64,000 nt of DNA from positions 372,001 through 436,000 of the forward strand of contig JAHBYJ010000001.1 in the NCBI GenBank assembly GCA_019636015.1, given 5' to 3'. The notes under the pieces are model-generated. The model made no database searches. It was not told the DNA's origin and saw only the letters and a list, made by a program, of their open reading frames with translations. The stretch is from Parvibaculaceae bacterium. GTDB taxonomy: Bacteria > Pseudomonadota > Alphaproteobacteria > Parvibaculales > Parvibaculaceae. The stretch's first letter is position 1. Each line of letters opens with the position of its first letter. Shown here in pieces: positions 7,382-15,391 of the stretch. The position numbers were made by a program, and so were the translations under genes.

Positions 7382-9094
7382 CTACCCCTGATGACGCTCG
7401 CGCCCCGCATGACGCCAGCGCGAGACGATTGCCTCGAGCCCCGCCCGATCGAGATTGGGCTTGCTCCAGGACTGCGAGAAACCGGCATTGTGGTTCCGCG
7501 GCACGCCGCGGGTGGAAATGTCGGCAAACTTGATCCGCATGGGCATGGCGACGCCCTGGCCGAGCACGATGGCTTCGCGGTCGCCGAGCAGCGGCAGGAA
7601 ATCGAGAAGGTCGAGCGCCCCGTCATGCGTATTCGCGCGCATCACCTGCTGGTCGCGTTCCGTCGAGAGCCGCATCGCGACGACCGTGCTGCACTGGGAA
7701 AGGATCGTGGCATCGAGTTCCGACGGGCGCTGCGTGACGAGCGCGAGCGACAGCCCGTATTTGCGGCCCTCCTTCGCAATGCGCGACAGGGCCTGCCGCG
7801 TCGGCTCGAAACCGTTGCCCGATGCCGGCGCATAGCGATGCGCCTCCTCGCAGACGAGGAGCATCGGCAAGCCGCCCTTGCTCCAGACCGCGAGATCGAA
7901 GGCGAGACGCGAAATCACCGAAATCACGACATCGAGAATTTCCGGCGGCACGGTCGAAAGATCGATCACCGTGATCGGACGGCCGTCATTCGGTACACGG
8001 AACAAACGGCCGAGAATATCGGTCATCGTGTCCTGCACGGTCAGGCTGCCGAACATGAAGGAATAGCGCTGGTCGCTCGCCAGCGTCTCGATCCTGCTCT
8101 TCAGGCGGCGATAGGGGAGCGTCGCCTGCGTACGGTCGAGCTTGCCGAGCTGCTCCTCGAGAAAGGCGAGCACATCCGAGAGCCTGAAGGGCGTCGGCGC
8201 GTCGACGCTCATCCCGCCCGTATCGCCCGGCCGGCGCGAAAGCTGCCGATTGGACGAAGCATCGGAATAGCGCCGCTTCGCCGCCACCACGGCATCGGAA
8301 AGAATTTCGACTTCCGCGTCGTGATGCGCGTCGCCGGTCGTGAGCGCCGCCGAAAGTTCCTGGAAGTTGAGCAACCAGAAGGGCAGGTGGAGATTGCCGG
8401 GATCGATGAGCTCGGCGCGCTCGCCGAAGGCCGTCGGATATTCATTATGCACGTCCAGCATGACGATATGCGCATGCGCATGCGCCTCGAGTACGCGCTG
8501 CAGGATGGCGGTAAGCGCGCAGGACTTGCCGCAGCCCGTCGTGCCGACCACGGCGAAATGCTTGGCGAGAAGATCGTCGACGATGAAGCGCGCCGGCACC
8601 TCCGGGTCCTGATAGAGCGATCCGACCTCGACCGTCGCCACATTGGGCTGCGTATAGACACGGGTAAGGTCGTGCCGGTCCGCGAGCAGCACCGCATCGC
8701 CGATCGCGGGCAGATGCGACACGCCGCGCCGGAAGGTGAGCCTGCCGCTTGCAGGTTCGTCCACCACTTCGCCGGCGAGATTGAGTTCGACAAGGCGGAT
8801 CTCGTCGGTGCCGCCGCCACCTGCGGGCGACGGCGAACTGACGGCGGAGACCAGGCCGATCACCGCCGAGCCCGGCGTCGGAATCTTGACGAGCTGGCCG
8901 ATCTCGATGCGGTGAAAGGAAAGCTCTGCCGCCGCTTCCTTTTCGAGTACGGCGATCGCCTGCGATCCCGACACGGACACGATATGCGCAACGCGCTTCG
9001 GCGGCGAGGCCGGCATGCCCCGGCGCTCGATGACGGGCGGCGCTTCCGGCGCCGCTGCCTCATCTGCCGCCGCCGTCTGGTGCAGAGTGCTCAT
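7382..9094 (-). CDS. HerA-like (DUF87) hexameric ATPase/DNA translocase
   Basis: 570 residues. Residues 36-160 form the small HerA beta-barrel region (HIVSVSGSQAIAVL ... QLVKIPT). The ATPase follows: Walker A GTTGCGKS (184-191), HNEYP (216-220), Walker B LLVCEEAHRYAP (412-423) and the sensor-like VTQRPSELD (453-461). HerA proteins are FtsK/HerA-clade motors, often partnered with a NurA nuclease in DNA end resection; no nuclease lies nearby. Instead the gene overlaps the preceding histidine kinase by four bases (ATGA), implying translational coupling. Bacterial solo HerA proteins of this kind are common and poorly understood. The ATPase assignment is firm, the DNA role inferred. Confidence 0.85.
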   Translation of the reverse strand: MSTLHQTAAADEAAAPEAPPVIERRGMPASPPKRVAHIVSVSGSQAIAVLEKEAAAELSFHRIEIGQLVKIPTPGSAVIGLVSAVSSPSPAGGGGTDEIRLVELNLAGEVVDEPASGRLTFRRGVSHLPAIGDAVLLADRHDLTRVYTQPNVATVEVGSLYQDPEVPARFIVDDLLAKHFAVVGTTGCGKSCALTAILQRVLEAHAHAHIVMLDVHNEYPTAFGERAELIDPGNLHLPFWLLNFQELSAALTTGDAHHDAEVEILSDAVVAAKRRYSDASSNRQLSRRPGDTGGMSVDAPTPFRLSDVLAFLEEQLGKLDRTQATLPYRRLKSRIETLASDQRYSFMFGSLTVQDTMTDILGRLFRVPNDGRPITVIDLSTVPPEILDVVISVISRLAFDLAVWSKGGLPMLLVCEEAHRYAPASGNGFEPTRQALSRIAKEGRKYGLSLALVTQRPSELDATILSQCSTVVAMRLSTERDQQVMRANTHDGALDLLDFLPLLGDREAIVLGQGVAMPMRIKFADISTRGVPRNHNAGFSQSWSKPNLDRAGLEAIVSRWRHAGRERHQG

Positions 9095-9963
9095 TGTCTT
9101 TCGCCTCGATTGCGCGACCCGTCCTTGCCCGCTTTCGCAGGCGGCAGGGTGAAGAAGACCGTGGTTCCCCGCCCGGGTTCGCTATGAATGTGAAACTCGC
9201 CGCCATGGAGCTTCGTCAGCGCAGCCGCAATCGGCAGGCCGAGCCCCGTGCCTTCATGGCCGCGCGAATAGCTCGACTGCACCTGGCCGAACGGCGTCAT
9301 GGCATAGTCGATCTGTTCCTTCGTCATGCCGATGCCTGTATCGGCGACGGCGACGGTTGCGCCGCCGTCGGGCGTGCGGGTCGCGACCAGCACGATGCGG
9401 CCGCCCTCGGCGGTGAACTTGTTCGCATTGGACAGAAGGTTGAGCAGCACCTGCTTGATGCGGCGCACGTCGATCTGCATCTGCGGCAGCACGGGATCTG
9501 CCTTTACTTCGAGCACCTGATGCTTCTCGCGCACGCGCGGATCGATCAGCACCGTGCAGGCATCGATCAATTCGCGCAGGTCATGCTCCTCGCGCGCAAG
9601 CTGGAACGTGCCGCTCTCGATCTTCGAGATATCGAGAATGTCCGAAATGATGTTGAGGAGATGACGCCCGGCGCCTGCAATATGCTCGGCATACTCGACC
9701 GTCTTGTCGGACGGCTTTCCGCTTGCCGCGATATGCTGGATGAATTCCGAAAAGCCGATAATGGCGTTGAGCGGCGTCCGGAGCTCATGGCTCATATTGG
9801 CGAGAAATTCGGACTTCGTCCGGCTCGCCATGTCGGATTCGATCTTGGCGGAGCGCAGTGCTGCCTCCGACCGCTGGCGCGATACGAGCTCGCCAAGGGT
9901 CGAGGAATAATCCGCCAGGAGCGACTTGCGGCGGCTGCGCTGTGAGAGTTTCTGCCCGAACAT
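9091..9963 (-). CDS. Sensorless cytoplasmic histidine kinase
   Basis: 290 residues with no transmembrane segment and no recognisable sensor domain. After a short coiled-coil-like lead (30-50) comes the phospho-acceptor box with His59 (FLANMSHELRTPLNAIIGF). The ATPase domain has the N box QVLLNLLSNANKF (171-183), G1 DTGIGM (208-213), F-type TPFGQV and G2 GHEGTGLGL (235-243). It belongs to the HisKA/HATPase_c PleC/DivJ-like group. No response regulator is adjacent. It overlaps the HerA-like ATPase gene by four bases and so probably shares its transcript. What it senses is unknown; an N-terminal partner protein is a possibility. Confidence 0.9.
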   Translation of the reverse strand: MFGQKLSQRSRRKSLLADYSSTLGELVSRQRSEAALRSAKIESDMASRTKSEFLANMSHELRTPLNAIIGFSEFIQHIAASGKPSDKTVEYAEHIAGAGRHLLNIISDILDISKIESGTFQLAREEHDLRELIDACTVLIDPRVREKHQVLEVKADPVLPQMQIDVRRIKQVLLNLLSNANKFTAEGGRIVLVATRTPDGGATVAVADTGIGMTKEQIDYAMTPFGQVQSSYSRGHEGTGLGLPIAAALTKLHGGEFHIHSEPGRGTTVFFTLPPAKAGKDGSRNRGERQ

Positions 9964-10077
9964 GGAAGCAACGCGGTCTTTCTGCCAGTTTCGGACAGAA
10001 GATAACCGGCGCTTCCTTGCGGCCGGGTAAACGTCCCGTTAGGGAAATTCACCGTTTTCGTTAAGTGGAATAGGGGC

Positions 10078-10575
10078 TCAGCCGAGCGCCGATTCGTTGG
10101 TTTCGCCGGTCCGGATGCGGACCACCTGCTCGAGCGGCTGCACGAAAATCTTTCCATCGCCGGTCTTGCCGGTCTGTGCCGCCCGCTCGATCTCGCGGAC
10201 CGCCTTTTCGACGAGTTCGGCGCTCACCGCCACGTCGATCCGGACCTTCGGCACCTCCATCACGCGATATTCCGCGCCGCGATAGATTTCCGAATGGCCG
10301 CGCTGCCGGCCGAAGCCCTGCACCTGGGTGACCGTAATGCCCTCGATGCCGATGGCGACCAGCGCGTCGCGCAATTCCTCGTATTTATGGGGCCGGATAA
10401 TCGCGGTGATCATGCGCATGGGATAGCTCTTTTCATATTCGAGGCCGTGAAGCACGAGGCGGCGTATGGCCTCGGAACGCGAGGGCAGGTCCGCCTGCTC
10501 GCGGCGCCAGCGGTCGACGAGATTGTTGAACTCGACCGAGGCAACGAGCTGAATCCGCTGGTCAAGTTTTTCCAT
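10078..10575 (-). CDS. Ribbon-helix-helix DNA-binding domain fused to a complete P-II signalling domain
   Basis: 165 residues from the ATG at 10575, which has AAGGTGA just upstream; a GTG at 10587 would add four residues. Residues 1-47 look like a CopG/RHH domain: strand LDQRIQLVAS, helix EFNNLVDRWRRE, turn LPSRSEA and helix IRRLVLHGLE. After a 5-residue linker, residues 53-165 are a full P-II protein: RMITAIIRPHK, T-loop [17 protein letters not shown] with Tyr103 equal to the uridylylated Tyr51, B-loop TGKTGDGKIFV (135-145) and C-loop RIRTGE (153-158). P-II trimers bind ATP, ADP and 2-oxoglutarate and report nitrogen status. The fusion suggests a transcription factor gated directly by these ligands. 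A canonical GlnK is encoded separately at 56913. Divergent from a small YRG-repeat gene. Confidence 0.9.
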   Translation of the reverse strand: MEKLDQRIQLVASVEFNNLVDRWRREQADLPSRSEAIRRLVLHGLEYEKSYPMRMITAIIRPHKYEELRDALVAIGIEGITVTQVQGFGRQRGHSEIYRGAEYRVMEVPKVRIDVAVSAELVEKAVREIERAAQTGKTGDGKIFVQPLEQVVRIRTGETNESALG

Positions 10576-10668
10576 ATTCACCTTCACTCATACATCGCCG
10601 CAGGGCAGAAACCCGCCGGAATCCTTGCCTTTCCCCTTCTACCAGCGCCTTTCGCCGCTGTCCAAGAA

Positions 10669-10725
10669 ATGTGTAACTACGCCTCTCGCTCATATTGACA
10701 AACTTACACATGTTGCTCATATTGA
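10669..10725. promoter_or_regulatory. Repeat cluster, putative operator between RHH-P-II and the YRG-repeat gene
   Basis: Two copies of GCTCATATTGA lie at 10688-10698 and 10715-10725, 27 bp apart; the second extends to the palindrome CTCA-TAT-TGAG. An outer inverted repeat ATGTGTAA (10669-10676) / TTACACAT (10704-10711) encloses the first copy. Repeats of this kind in front of an RHH gene commonly serve as its operator. Confidence 0.55.
10695..10723 (+). promoter_or_regulatory. Sigma-70-type promoter of the YRG-repeat gene
   Basis: Perfect -35 TTGACA (10695-10700), 17-bp spacer, -10 CATATT (10718-10723), placing the transcript start near 10730, about 43 bp ahead of the ATG. The boxes coincide with the GCTCATATTGA repeats, so a bound repressor would block it. 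Confidence 0.6.
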
Positions 10726-10772
10726 GTGTGAGACAGCGGATACGAACTTACTCTTTCAGGCGGAGCAATCAG

Positions 10773-10946
10773 ATGAGCGATCTCACCTACAGGGGCGTCG
10801 AGCACCATGGCGGCAAGCAGCAGGGTCCCTCGAAGGACGCCCTGATGAATTATCGCGGTGCGAGCCACCATTCGGCCGATATGCACAAGGGCAAGCCGCA
10901 GGCGAACCGGGCCGGCCTTCTCTATCGCGGCGTGCCGCAGCACTGA
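10773..10946 (+). CDS. Small YRG-repeat protein (DUF4278-like)
   Basis: 57 residues, beginning at the ATG at 10773, which is preceded by GGCGGAG. The sequence is three spaced copies of a YRG-x-x-H/Q-H motif: TYRGVEHHGG (residues 5-14), NYRGASHH (27-34) and LYRGVPQH (50-57). The first segment resembles DUF4278, a short family of unknown function characterised by a YRG motif. The histidines could bind metal, but nothing proves it. No signal peptide or membrane segment. The gene is divergent from the RHH-P-II gene and its promoter overlaps that gene's likely operator, making it the first candidate target. A terminator hairpin follows. Confidence 0.75.
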   Translation: MSDLTYRGVEHHGGKQQGPSKDALMNYRGASHHSADMHKGKPQANRAGLLYRGVPQH

Positions 10947-11023
10947 ACCGGAACTGCCCGCGTTCCGACGACCGAGGGTTGCCTTCCCCGGCGCGAATGA
11001 GGGTCAGGCAGGTCCGGACAGGC

Positions 11024-11070
11024 GAAAGGCCGTACCCGTCACCGCGGGGCACGGCCTTTCCGTTTTCAGT
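11024..11070 (+). terminator. Terminator between the convergent YRG-repeat and hss genes
   Basis: Stem GAAAGGCCGT (11024-11033) / ACGGCCTTTC (11051-11060) with a 17-base loop, followed on the plus strand by CGTTTTC. It may serve both convergent genes. Confidence 0.65.
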
Positions 11071-11088
11071 CCCTTGAGGGGTCCGGCG

Positions 11089-12504
11089 TCAGACGACGCG
11101 GAAATTCTTGAACTGCCAGGGATCGTCTTCGTCGAGGTCCTCGGGGAAGAGCAGCCCCCGGTCGAGCAGCGGCGTCCAGTCGCTATAGGCGCCCACCATC
11201 TTTCCGAGATAGGGCCGCGAAATATCGAGGATGCGCTCGAAATCCATCTCCTCGGGCTCTGTGATCCAGCGGTCCGGATTCTCGATCGCCCAGATGACGC
11301 CCGAAAGCACCGCCACCGTCACCTGCAGGCTCGTCGCATTGTTGTAGGGCGCGCAGGCCCGCGCCTCCTCGATGGTGAGCTGCGAGCCGTACCAGTAGGC
11401 GCCTTTCGCATGGCCCATCAGCAGCACGCCGAGCTCGTCCATGCCCTCGGTGATCTCCTCCATCATGAGCCGCTTGTGCGGCTGCATCTTCCAGTTCTTG
11501 CCGGCAAGTTCGTGGAGCGACAGCACCGCCACATGGCAGGGGTGATAGGCATAGTGAACCGTCGGCCTGTAGCTCGCCGCGCCGCCTTCCCTCACCGTGA
11601 AATAATCGGCAAGCGAGATCGCCTCGCCATGCGTGATGAGCCAGCCATGATAGGGCCCTTCATTCGGCGTCCAGCTGCGCACCCTGGTCGAGGCACCGGG
11701 CCGCGTCAGATAGATCGCGCAGCGCGAGCCCTCGGCATGGCCCTGCCCGTCCGCCGGCATGTGCCGCTCATGCGTGCCCCAGCCAAGCTCGGCCGGCTGG
11801 CAGCCTTCGCTGACGAAGCCGTCGACCGACCATGTATTGACGAATTCGCCGACCGATTTCGGAATGGGCGAGACCTGCGTGTCGCGCTCGGCGATGTGAA
11901 TGACCTTGATGCCGAGCCGCGCGGCGAGTGAGGCCCAGGCCTCGCGGCTTTTCGGCACCTCCGTCTTTACGCCGGTGTCGCGCGCAATGTCGATCATCGC
12001 CTGCTTCACGAAATGCGAGACGAGGCCCGGATTGGCGCCATGCGTGAGAACCGCGGTCGGCCCGCTTTCATATTTCCGCTTCAGCGCCAGCGCCGCCTCG
12101 CGCAGCGCATAATTCGAGCGCTGCGACGGCGAACGCTTCGTATCCGTATACTGCCCGCTCCAGGGCTCGATGCAGGTGTCGAGATAGAGCGCGCCTTTCG
12201 AGCGGCAGAACTCGACCAGCGCAAGGCTCGACACATCGACCGAGAGATTGACGAGAAAATCGCCCGGCCCGATCAGCGGATCGAGGATCGAGAGATAATT
12301 GCCCTGCCTGAGCGGCGTCACCGTGAAGGAGACGCCATAAGCTTCCGCTTCCTCGCGCCCCGCCTCATCGGCGGTGAGCACGGCGATCTGCGACGGTTCG
12401 ATGTCGAGATGGCGCAGGATCAGCGGCAGCACGCCCTGGCCGATACTGCCGAACCCGACCATCAGCATCCGGCCCTTGAAACTTGCGAGTTTGCCGTCGC
12501 TCAT
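11089..12504 (-). CDS. hss: Homospermidine synthase
   Basis: 471 residues from the ATG at 12504, preceded by GAGAGGTGG; a GTG two codons upstream is the alternative. The N-terminus has the NAD-binding glycine pattern MVGFGSIGQGVLP. Further family landmarks are YLDTCIEPW, THGANPGLVSHFVKQA and the C-terminal EPEEMDFERILDISRPYLG. The enzyme uses NAD to condense putrescine (or spermidine plus putrescine) into the polyamine sym-homospermidine in the cytoplasm, the typical long polyamine of many Rhizobiales. It stands alone, convergent with the YRG-repeat gene, with tRNA-Thr upstream on the same strand. Assignment is by strong overall resemblance. Confidence 0.93.
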   Translation of the reverse strand: MSDGKLASFKGRMLMVGFGSIGQGVLPLILRHLDIEPSQIAVLTADEAGREEAEAYGVSFTVTPLRQGNYLSILDPLIGPGDFLVNLSVDVSSLALVEFCRSKGALYLDTCIEPWSGQYTDTKRSPSQRSNYALREAALALKRKYESGPTAVLTHGANPGLVSHFVKQAMIDIARDTGVKTEVPKSREAWASLAARLGIKVIHIAERDTQVSPIPKSVGEFVNTWSVDGFVSEGCQPAELGWGTHERHMPADGQGHAEGSRCAIYLTRPGASTRVRSWTPNEGPYHGWLITHGEAISLADYFTVREGGAASYRPTVHYAYHPCHVAVLSLHELAGKNWKMQPHKRLMMEEITEGMDELGVLLMGHAKGAYWYGSQLTIEEARACAPYNNATSLQVTVAVLSGVIWAIENPDRWITEPEEMDFERILDISRPYLGKMVGAYSDWTPLLDRGLLFPEDLDEDDPWQFKNFRVV

Positions 12505-12620
12505 CTCCACCTCTCAACTTTTCGCCGCCGCGCCCCGGAAGGACGCACGGCAAGTCCCCGCAGCATGTCCTAAATGCGCTGCAGGACGCCTCACGGCAAG
12601 CAACTTTTGGAGCGAGGAAA

Positions 12621-12696
12621 TGGTGCCGCCTGCGTGACTCGAACACGCGACCCCCTCATTACGAATGAGGTGCTCTACCAACTGAGCTAAGGCGGC
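12621..12696 (-). tRNA. tRNA-Thr (anticodon CGT)
   Basis: Complete cloverleaf on the minus strand: acceptor GCCGCCT / AGGCGGC, anticodon stem CCTCA / TGAGG with loop TTCGTAA (anticodon CGT, reads ACG), T-arm GCGTG-TTCGAGT-CACGC. Discriminator A with the CCA end encoded. Confidence 0.97.
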
Positions 12697-12784
12697 GGCG
12701 CCGGCAGGCCGCAAGGCCCCGCGCGAGGGCCCTTGAGATACCCCGCCCCGAGCCCTTTGGCAACAGGGAGTAGGGAGCGGCGCC

Positions 12785-13849
12785 CTATTCTGCGCCCTCT
12801 TCCTCCCCGGTCTCCTCTTCCGAGGCCCCGGCCTCCGGCTCGCCCTCCCCGGCGGCAGAGGCTTCGGGAGCGGCCGGAGCGGCGGGTGCAAGCGCAGCGG
12901 CGAGGAAGGCCGCGACGTCGGCAGCGCTCTCTTCCGGCACTTCCTCCATCGGGATATGGCCGACATTCTCGTAGATCACGAGCTCGGCATGCGGAATGCG
13001 GGTCTTGAACTCATGCGCCGCCGAAACCGGAATGAGCCCGTCCCGATCGCCCCAGATGATGAGGGTCGGCGCCGAAATCTCGCCGAGCCGGGCGGCGAAG
13101 GCCACCTCGTCCCGCGCCGCATTCTGCGCGAAGCGGATCCGCGTCGCATCGCGATTGCCTTCATGGAGGGTCAGGTCGAAATAGCGCGCGACCATCTCGT
13201 CCGTCACCTTCGACTGGTCGACAAAGACCTTCCGCACCCCCTCCTCGACCACCGAACGCGGCAGCACATAACGCATCGCCTTGCTGATGACCGGCATGCT
13301 CGCGATGCGGAAGGCGAGCGGCACGTCATTCGCGTCGCGCTCGACCGGAATGCCCGCCGAATTGACGAGCAGCAGCGCCGAAACGCGCTCGGGGTTCTCG
13401 AGCGCGACCATGGCCGAAACGCCGCCGCCCATCGAATTGCCGCCGATCGCGAAGCGGTCGATGCCGAGCGCATCCATGACCTCGATCACGAAAGCGGCCA
13501 TCGCCTCGCGCGAATAATCGTCTCCCGGCACCCGGCCCGTCAGCCCATGCCCCGGCAGGTCCATGCTGACGATGCGATAGGTCCCGCCGAGTTCGGCCAC
13601 CCAGGGCTCCCAGGTGTGGAGCGAGGCATTGGAGCCATGCACCAGCACGAGCACCGGCCCCGACGGATTGCCCTCGTCGCGGATATGCGCGCTCGCGCCC
13701 GAAGGCAGCGTCGCGAATTGCGAGGCGCCGCCTGCATATTTGCCGACAAGCTGCTCGCGCGGCACATCGAACCGCACCACCGAAATAACGATCACGGCAA
13801 ACGCGAGCACGATCAGCGTCAGCGTGCCCGCCAGTATGCGTCCTACCAT
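12785..13849 (-). CDS. Membrane-anchored alpha/beta hydrolase
   Basis: 354 residues. An N-terminal hydrophobic segment (5-25) looks like an uncleaved anchor or signal. The hydrolase fold shows the oxyanion segment VHGSNAS (70-76), the nucleophile elbow GNSMGG with Ser139, the acid in WGDRDG (Asp270) and His298 in VGHIPMEE. The last 35 residues are a low-complexity Ala/Glu/Pro tail, unusual for the family. Substrate unknown; carboxylesterase or C-C hydrolase types share this architecture. The start overlaps the end of hemY by seven bases, so it is likely the last gene of the hemC-hemD-mitofilin-hemY transcript. Confidence 0.85.
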   Translation of the reverse strand: MVGRILAGTLTLIVLAFAVIVISVVRFDVPREQLVGKYAGGASQFATLPSGASAHIRDEGNPSGPVLVLVHGSNASLHTWEPWVAELGGTYRIVSMDLPGHGLTGRVPGDDYSREAMAAFVIEVMDALGIDRFAIGGNSMGGGVSAMVALENPERVSALLLVNSAGIPVERDANDVPLAFRIASMPVISKAMRYVLPRSVVEEGVRKVFVDQSKVTDEMVARYFDLTLHEGNRDATRIRFAQNAARDEVAFAARLGEISAPTLIIWGDRDGLIPVSAAHEFKTRIPHAELVIYENVGHIPMEEVPEESAADVAAFLAAALAPAAPAAPEASAAGEGEPEAGASEEETGEEEGAE

Positions 13850-15390
13850 TTGCGTTCCCCCCGGGCCTCCCCCGAAGCCCCGTCGGCTTCATCGTCAGGC
13901 CCCGGATCATCGGGGAGAGGCGGCCGGAAGACAAGCACCTCGCTCGGCTTCTCGGCGGCCGCATCGGCCTCGGGCGCGGATTCCTCCGCCGCCGCGCTCT
14001 CTTCCGCGGGCACGGGCAGCGTTCCGGATGCGGCGTCTTCTTGGGGCTCCAGGGCGGCGGCGGGCGCGGTCGCCGGAACGCTCCAGCGGAGCTCGTCGAA
14101 TTCGCCCGTCACCGGATTGATCGGCGACCAGCGATGCGCCCGGTAGCCGGTGCCGCTCCATTGCGGGTCTTCCGGCGCATGCAGCGCGCGGGTGAGCCAG
14201 CCGCGCGCCGCCCCCCGGTCGCCGAACTCGCCTTCCTCGATCTCCGCCATCAATTCGCAGATGCGCTGCGTCGGCGCCTCGCTCGCCCCGGGACCGGCAT
14301 AGGCGGAGAGCGCGTTGCGCGCGCCCGCCCAGTCGCGCGCGAGGATCGCGCCGCGCGCTTCGAGAATCCGGCTCTCGACATGGCCAGGCTGGCGCGCGGC
14401 AAGCGCCCTTGCCCGCTCCGCCCTGTCATAGCCCGTCTCGCCCTCGATCATCTCGAGCCAGACATCGGCAAGATCGGGATGCGGCTCCGACTTCCAGGCC
14501 TCCTCCACAAGCTTCATGCCCTTGCGGAGCTTGCCTGTCGCCGCGTGAAGCCGCGCGGCAAGCGCCGCCACCGGCGCGAAGTGCGGCTCGAGCGATGCAG
14601 CCTCCGCCGCGAGCTTCGCTGCCTGGTTGAGCGCGGCGTCGCGCGCCTCGCCCGTCTGCATCCGCGCCGCCTCTTCCGCCGTCATCGCCTTTGCGGCGAG
14701 CAGCACCGCACGGCGGCGGCGCCCGTCGTCGCGCGGAATGAGCTTCGCGGCGACCACGCGGTCGAGCGTTTTCAGCGCGCCGTCCCAGTCTTCTTCCGCC
14801 GCCTCGATCTCGAACACGGCCTGCGCGGCCCATGGCGTTTGCGGACGCAGCGTGAAGGCGCGCCTTGCATGGGCAAGCGCCCTGTCGCGGTCGCCCGCGC
14901 GCCGCGCCTGGATGAAGAGCCCGCGAAGCCCGAGAAACTCCGTCTCCGGCGCCGCCAGCATCTCTTCGAAATATTTCGTTGCGCCCGCCTCGTCGCCTTC
15001 GAGCTGCGCGGCCTGCGCGGCAAGGAGCAGCGTCAGTGGCGGTGCATCGAGAAGCTTGTGCGCCTGCGCCGCATAGCGTTTCGCATCGCCCGCATCGCCG
15101 GCGGCGACCGCCACCATGCCGCGCGACAGCGCAAGAAAACCCTTTTGCTGACGGCGCTTTTCGAGAAAGGCCGACACGCTTGCCGGCGTCTCGATGAAAC
15201 TCACGACGATCCGGTAGACGAAAAGCGCGAGAAAGGCCGCGAGCGCCATCGCCGCCACGCCGATCACGAAGCTTGTGCGGATTTCATAGCCGCGCCAATG
15301 CATGACGAGCTCGCCCGGATTGTCGGCAAGCCAGATCGCGATACCGCTTAGAACGGCGATGATGAGAAAGGTGTAAAGCGCGCGCAGCAT
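13843..15390 (-). CDS. hemY: HemY-family inner-membrane protein with TPR repeats
   Basis: 515 residues from the ATG at 15390, one base after the stop codon of the mitofilin-like gene. Two N-terminal membrane segments (about 3-22 and 38-62) enclose LADNPGELVMHWRGYEIRTS, the hallmark of the HemY N-terminal domain. The body is helical TPR-like repeat sequence (for example FLGLRGLFIQARRAGDRDRALAHARRAF). The C-terminal 100 residues are Pro/Ala/Glu-rich. HemY of this kind is not the protoporphyrinogen oxidase; it is a membrane protein co-encoded with heme genes whose exact role is open, possibly organising heme enzymes. The linkage to hemC and hemD here is the standard one. Confidence 0.88.
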   Translation of the reverse strand: MLRALYTFLIIAVLSGIAIWLADNPGELVMHWRGYEIRTSFVIGVAAMALAAFLALFVYRIVVSFIETPASVSAFLEKRRQQKGFLALSRGMVAVAAGDAGDAKRYAAQAHKLLDAPPLTLLLAAQAAQLEGDEAGATKYFEEMLAAPETEFLGLRGLFIQARRAGDRDRALAHARRAFTLRPQTPWAAQAVFEIEAAEEDWDGALKTLDRVVAAKLIPRDDGRRRRAVLLAAKAMTAEEAARMQTGEARDAALNQAAKLAAEAASLEPHFAPVAALAARLHAATGKLRKGMKLVEEAWKSEPHPDLADVWLEMIEGETGYDRAERARALAARQPGHVESRILEARGAILARDWAGARNALSAYAGPGASEAPTQRICELMAEIEEGEFGDRGAARGWLTRALHAPEDPQWSGTGYRAHRWSPINPVTGEFDELRWSVPATAPAAALEPQEDAASGTLPVPAEESAAAEESAPEADAAAEKPSEVLVFRPPLPDDPGPDDEADGASGEARGERKW

Positions 15391-15391
15391 G

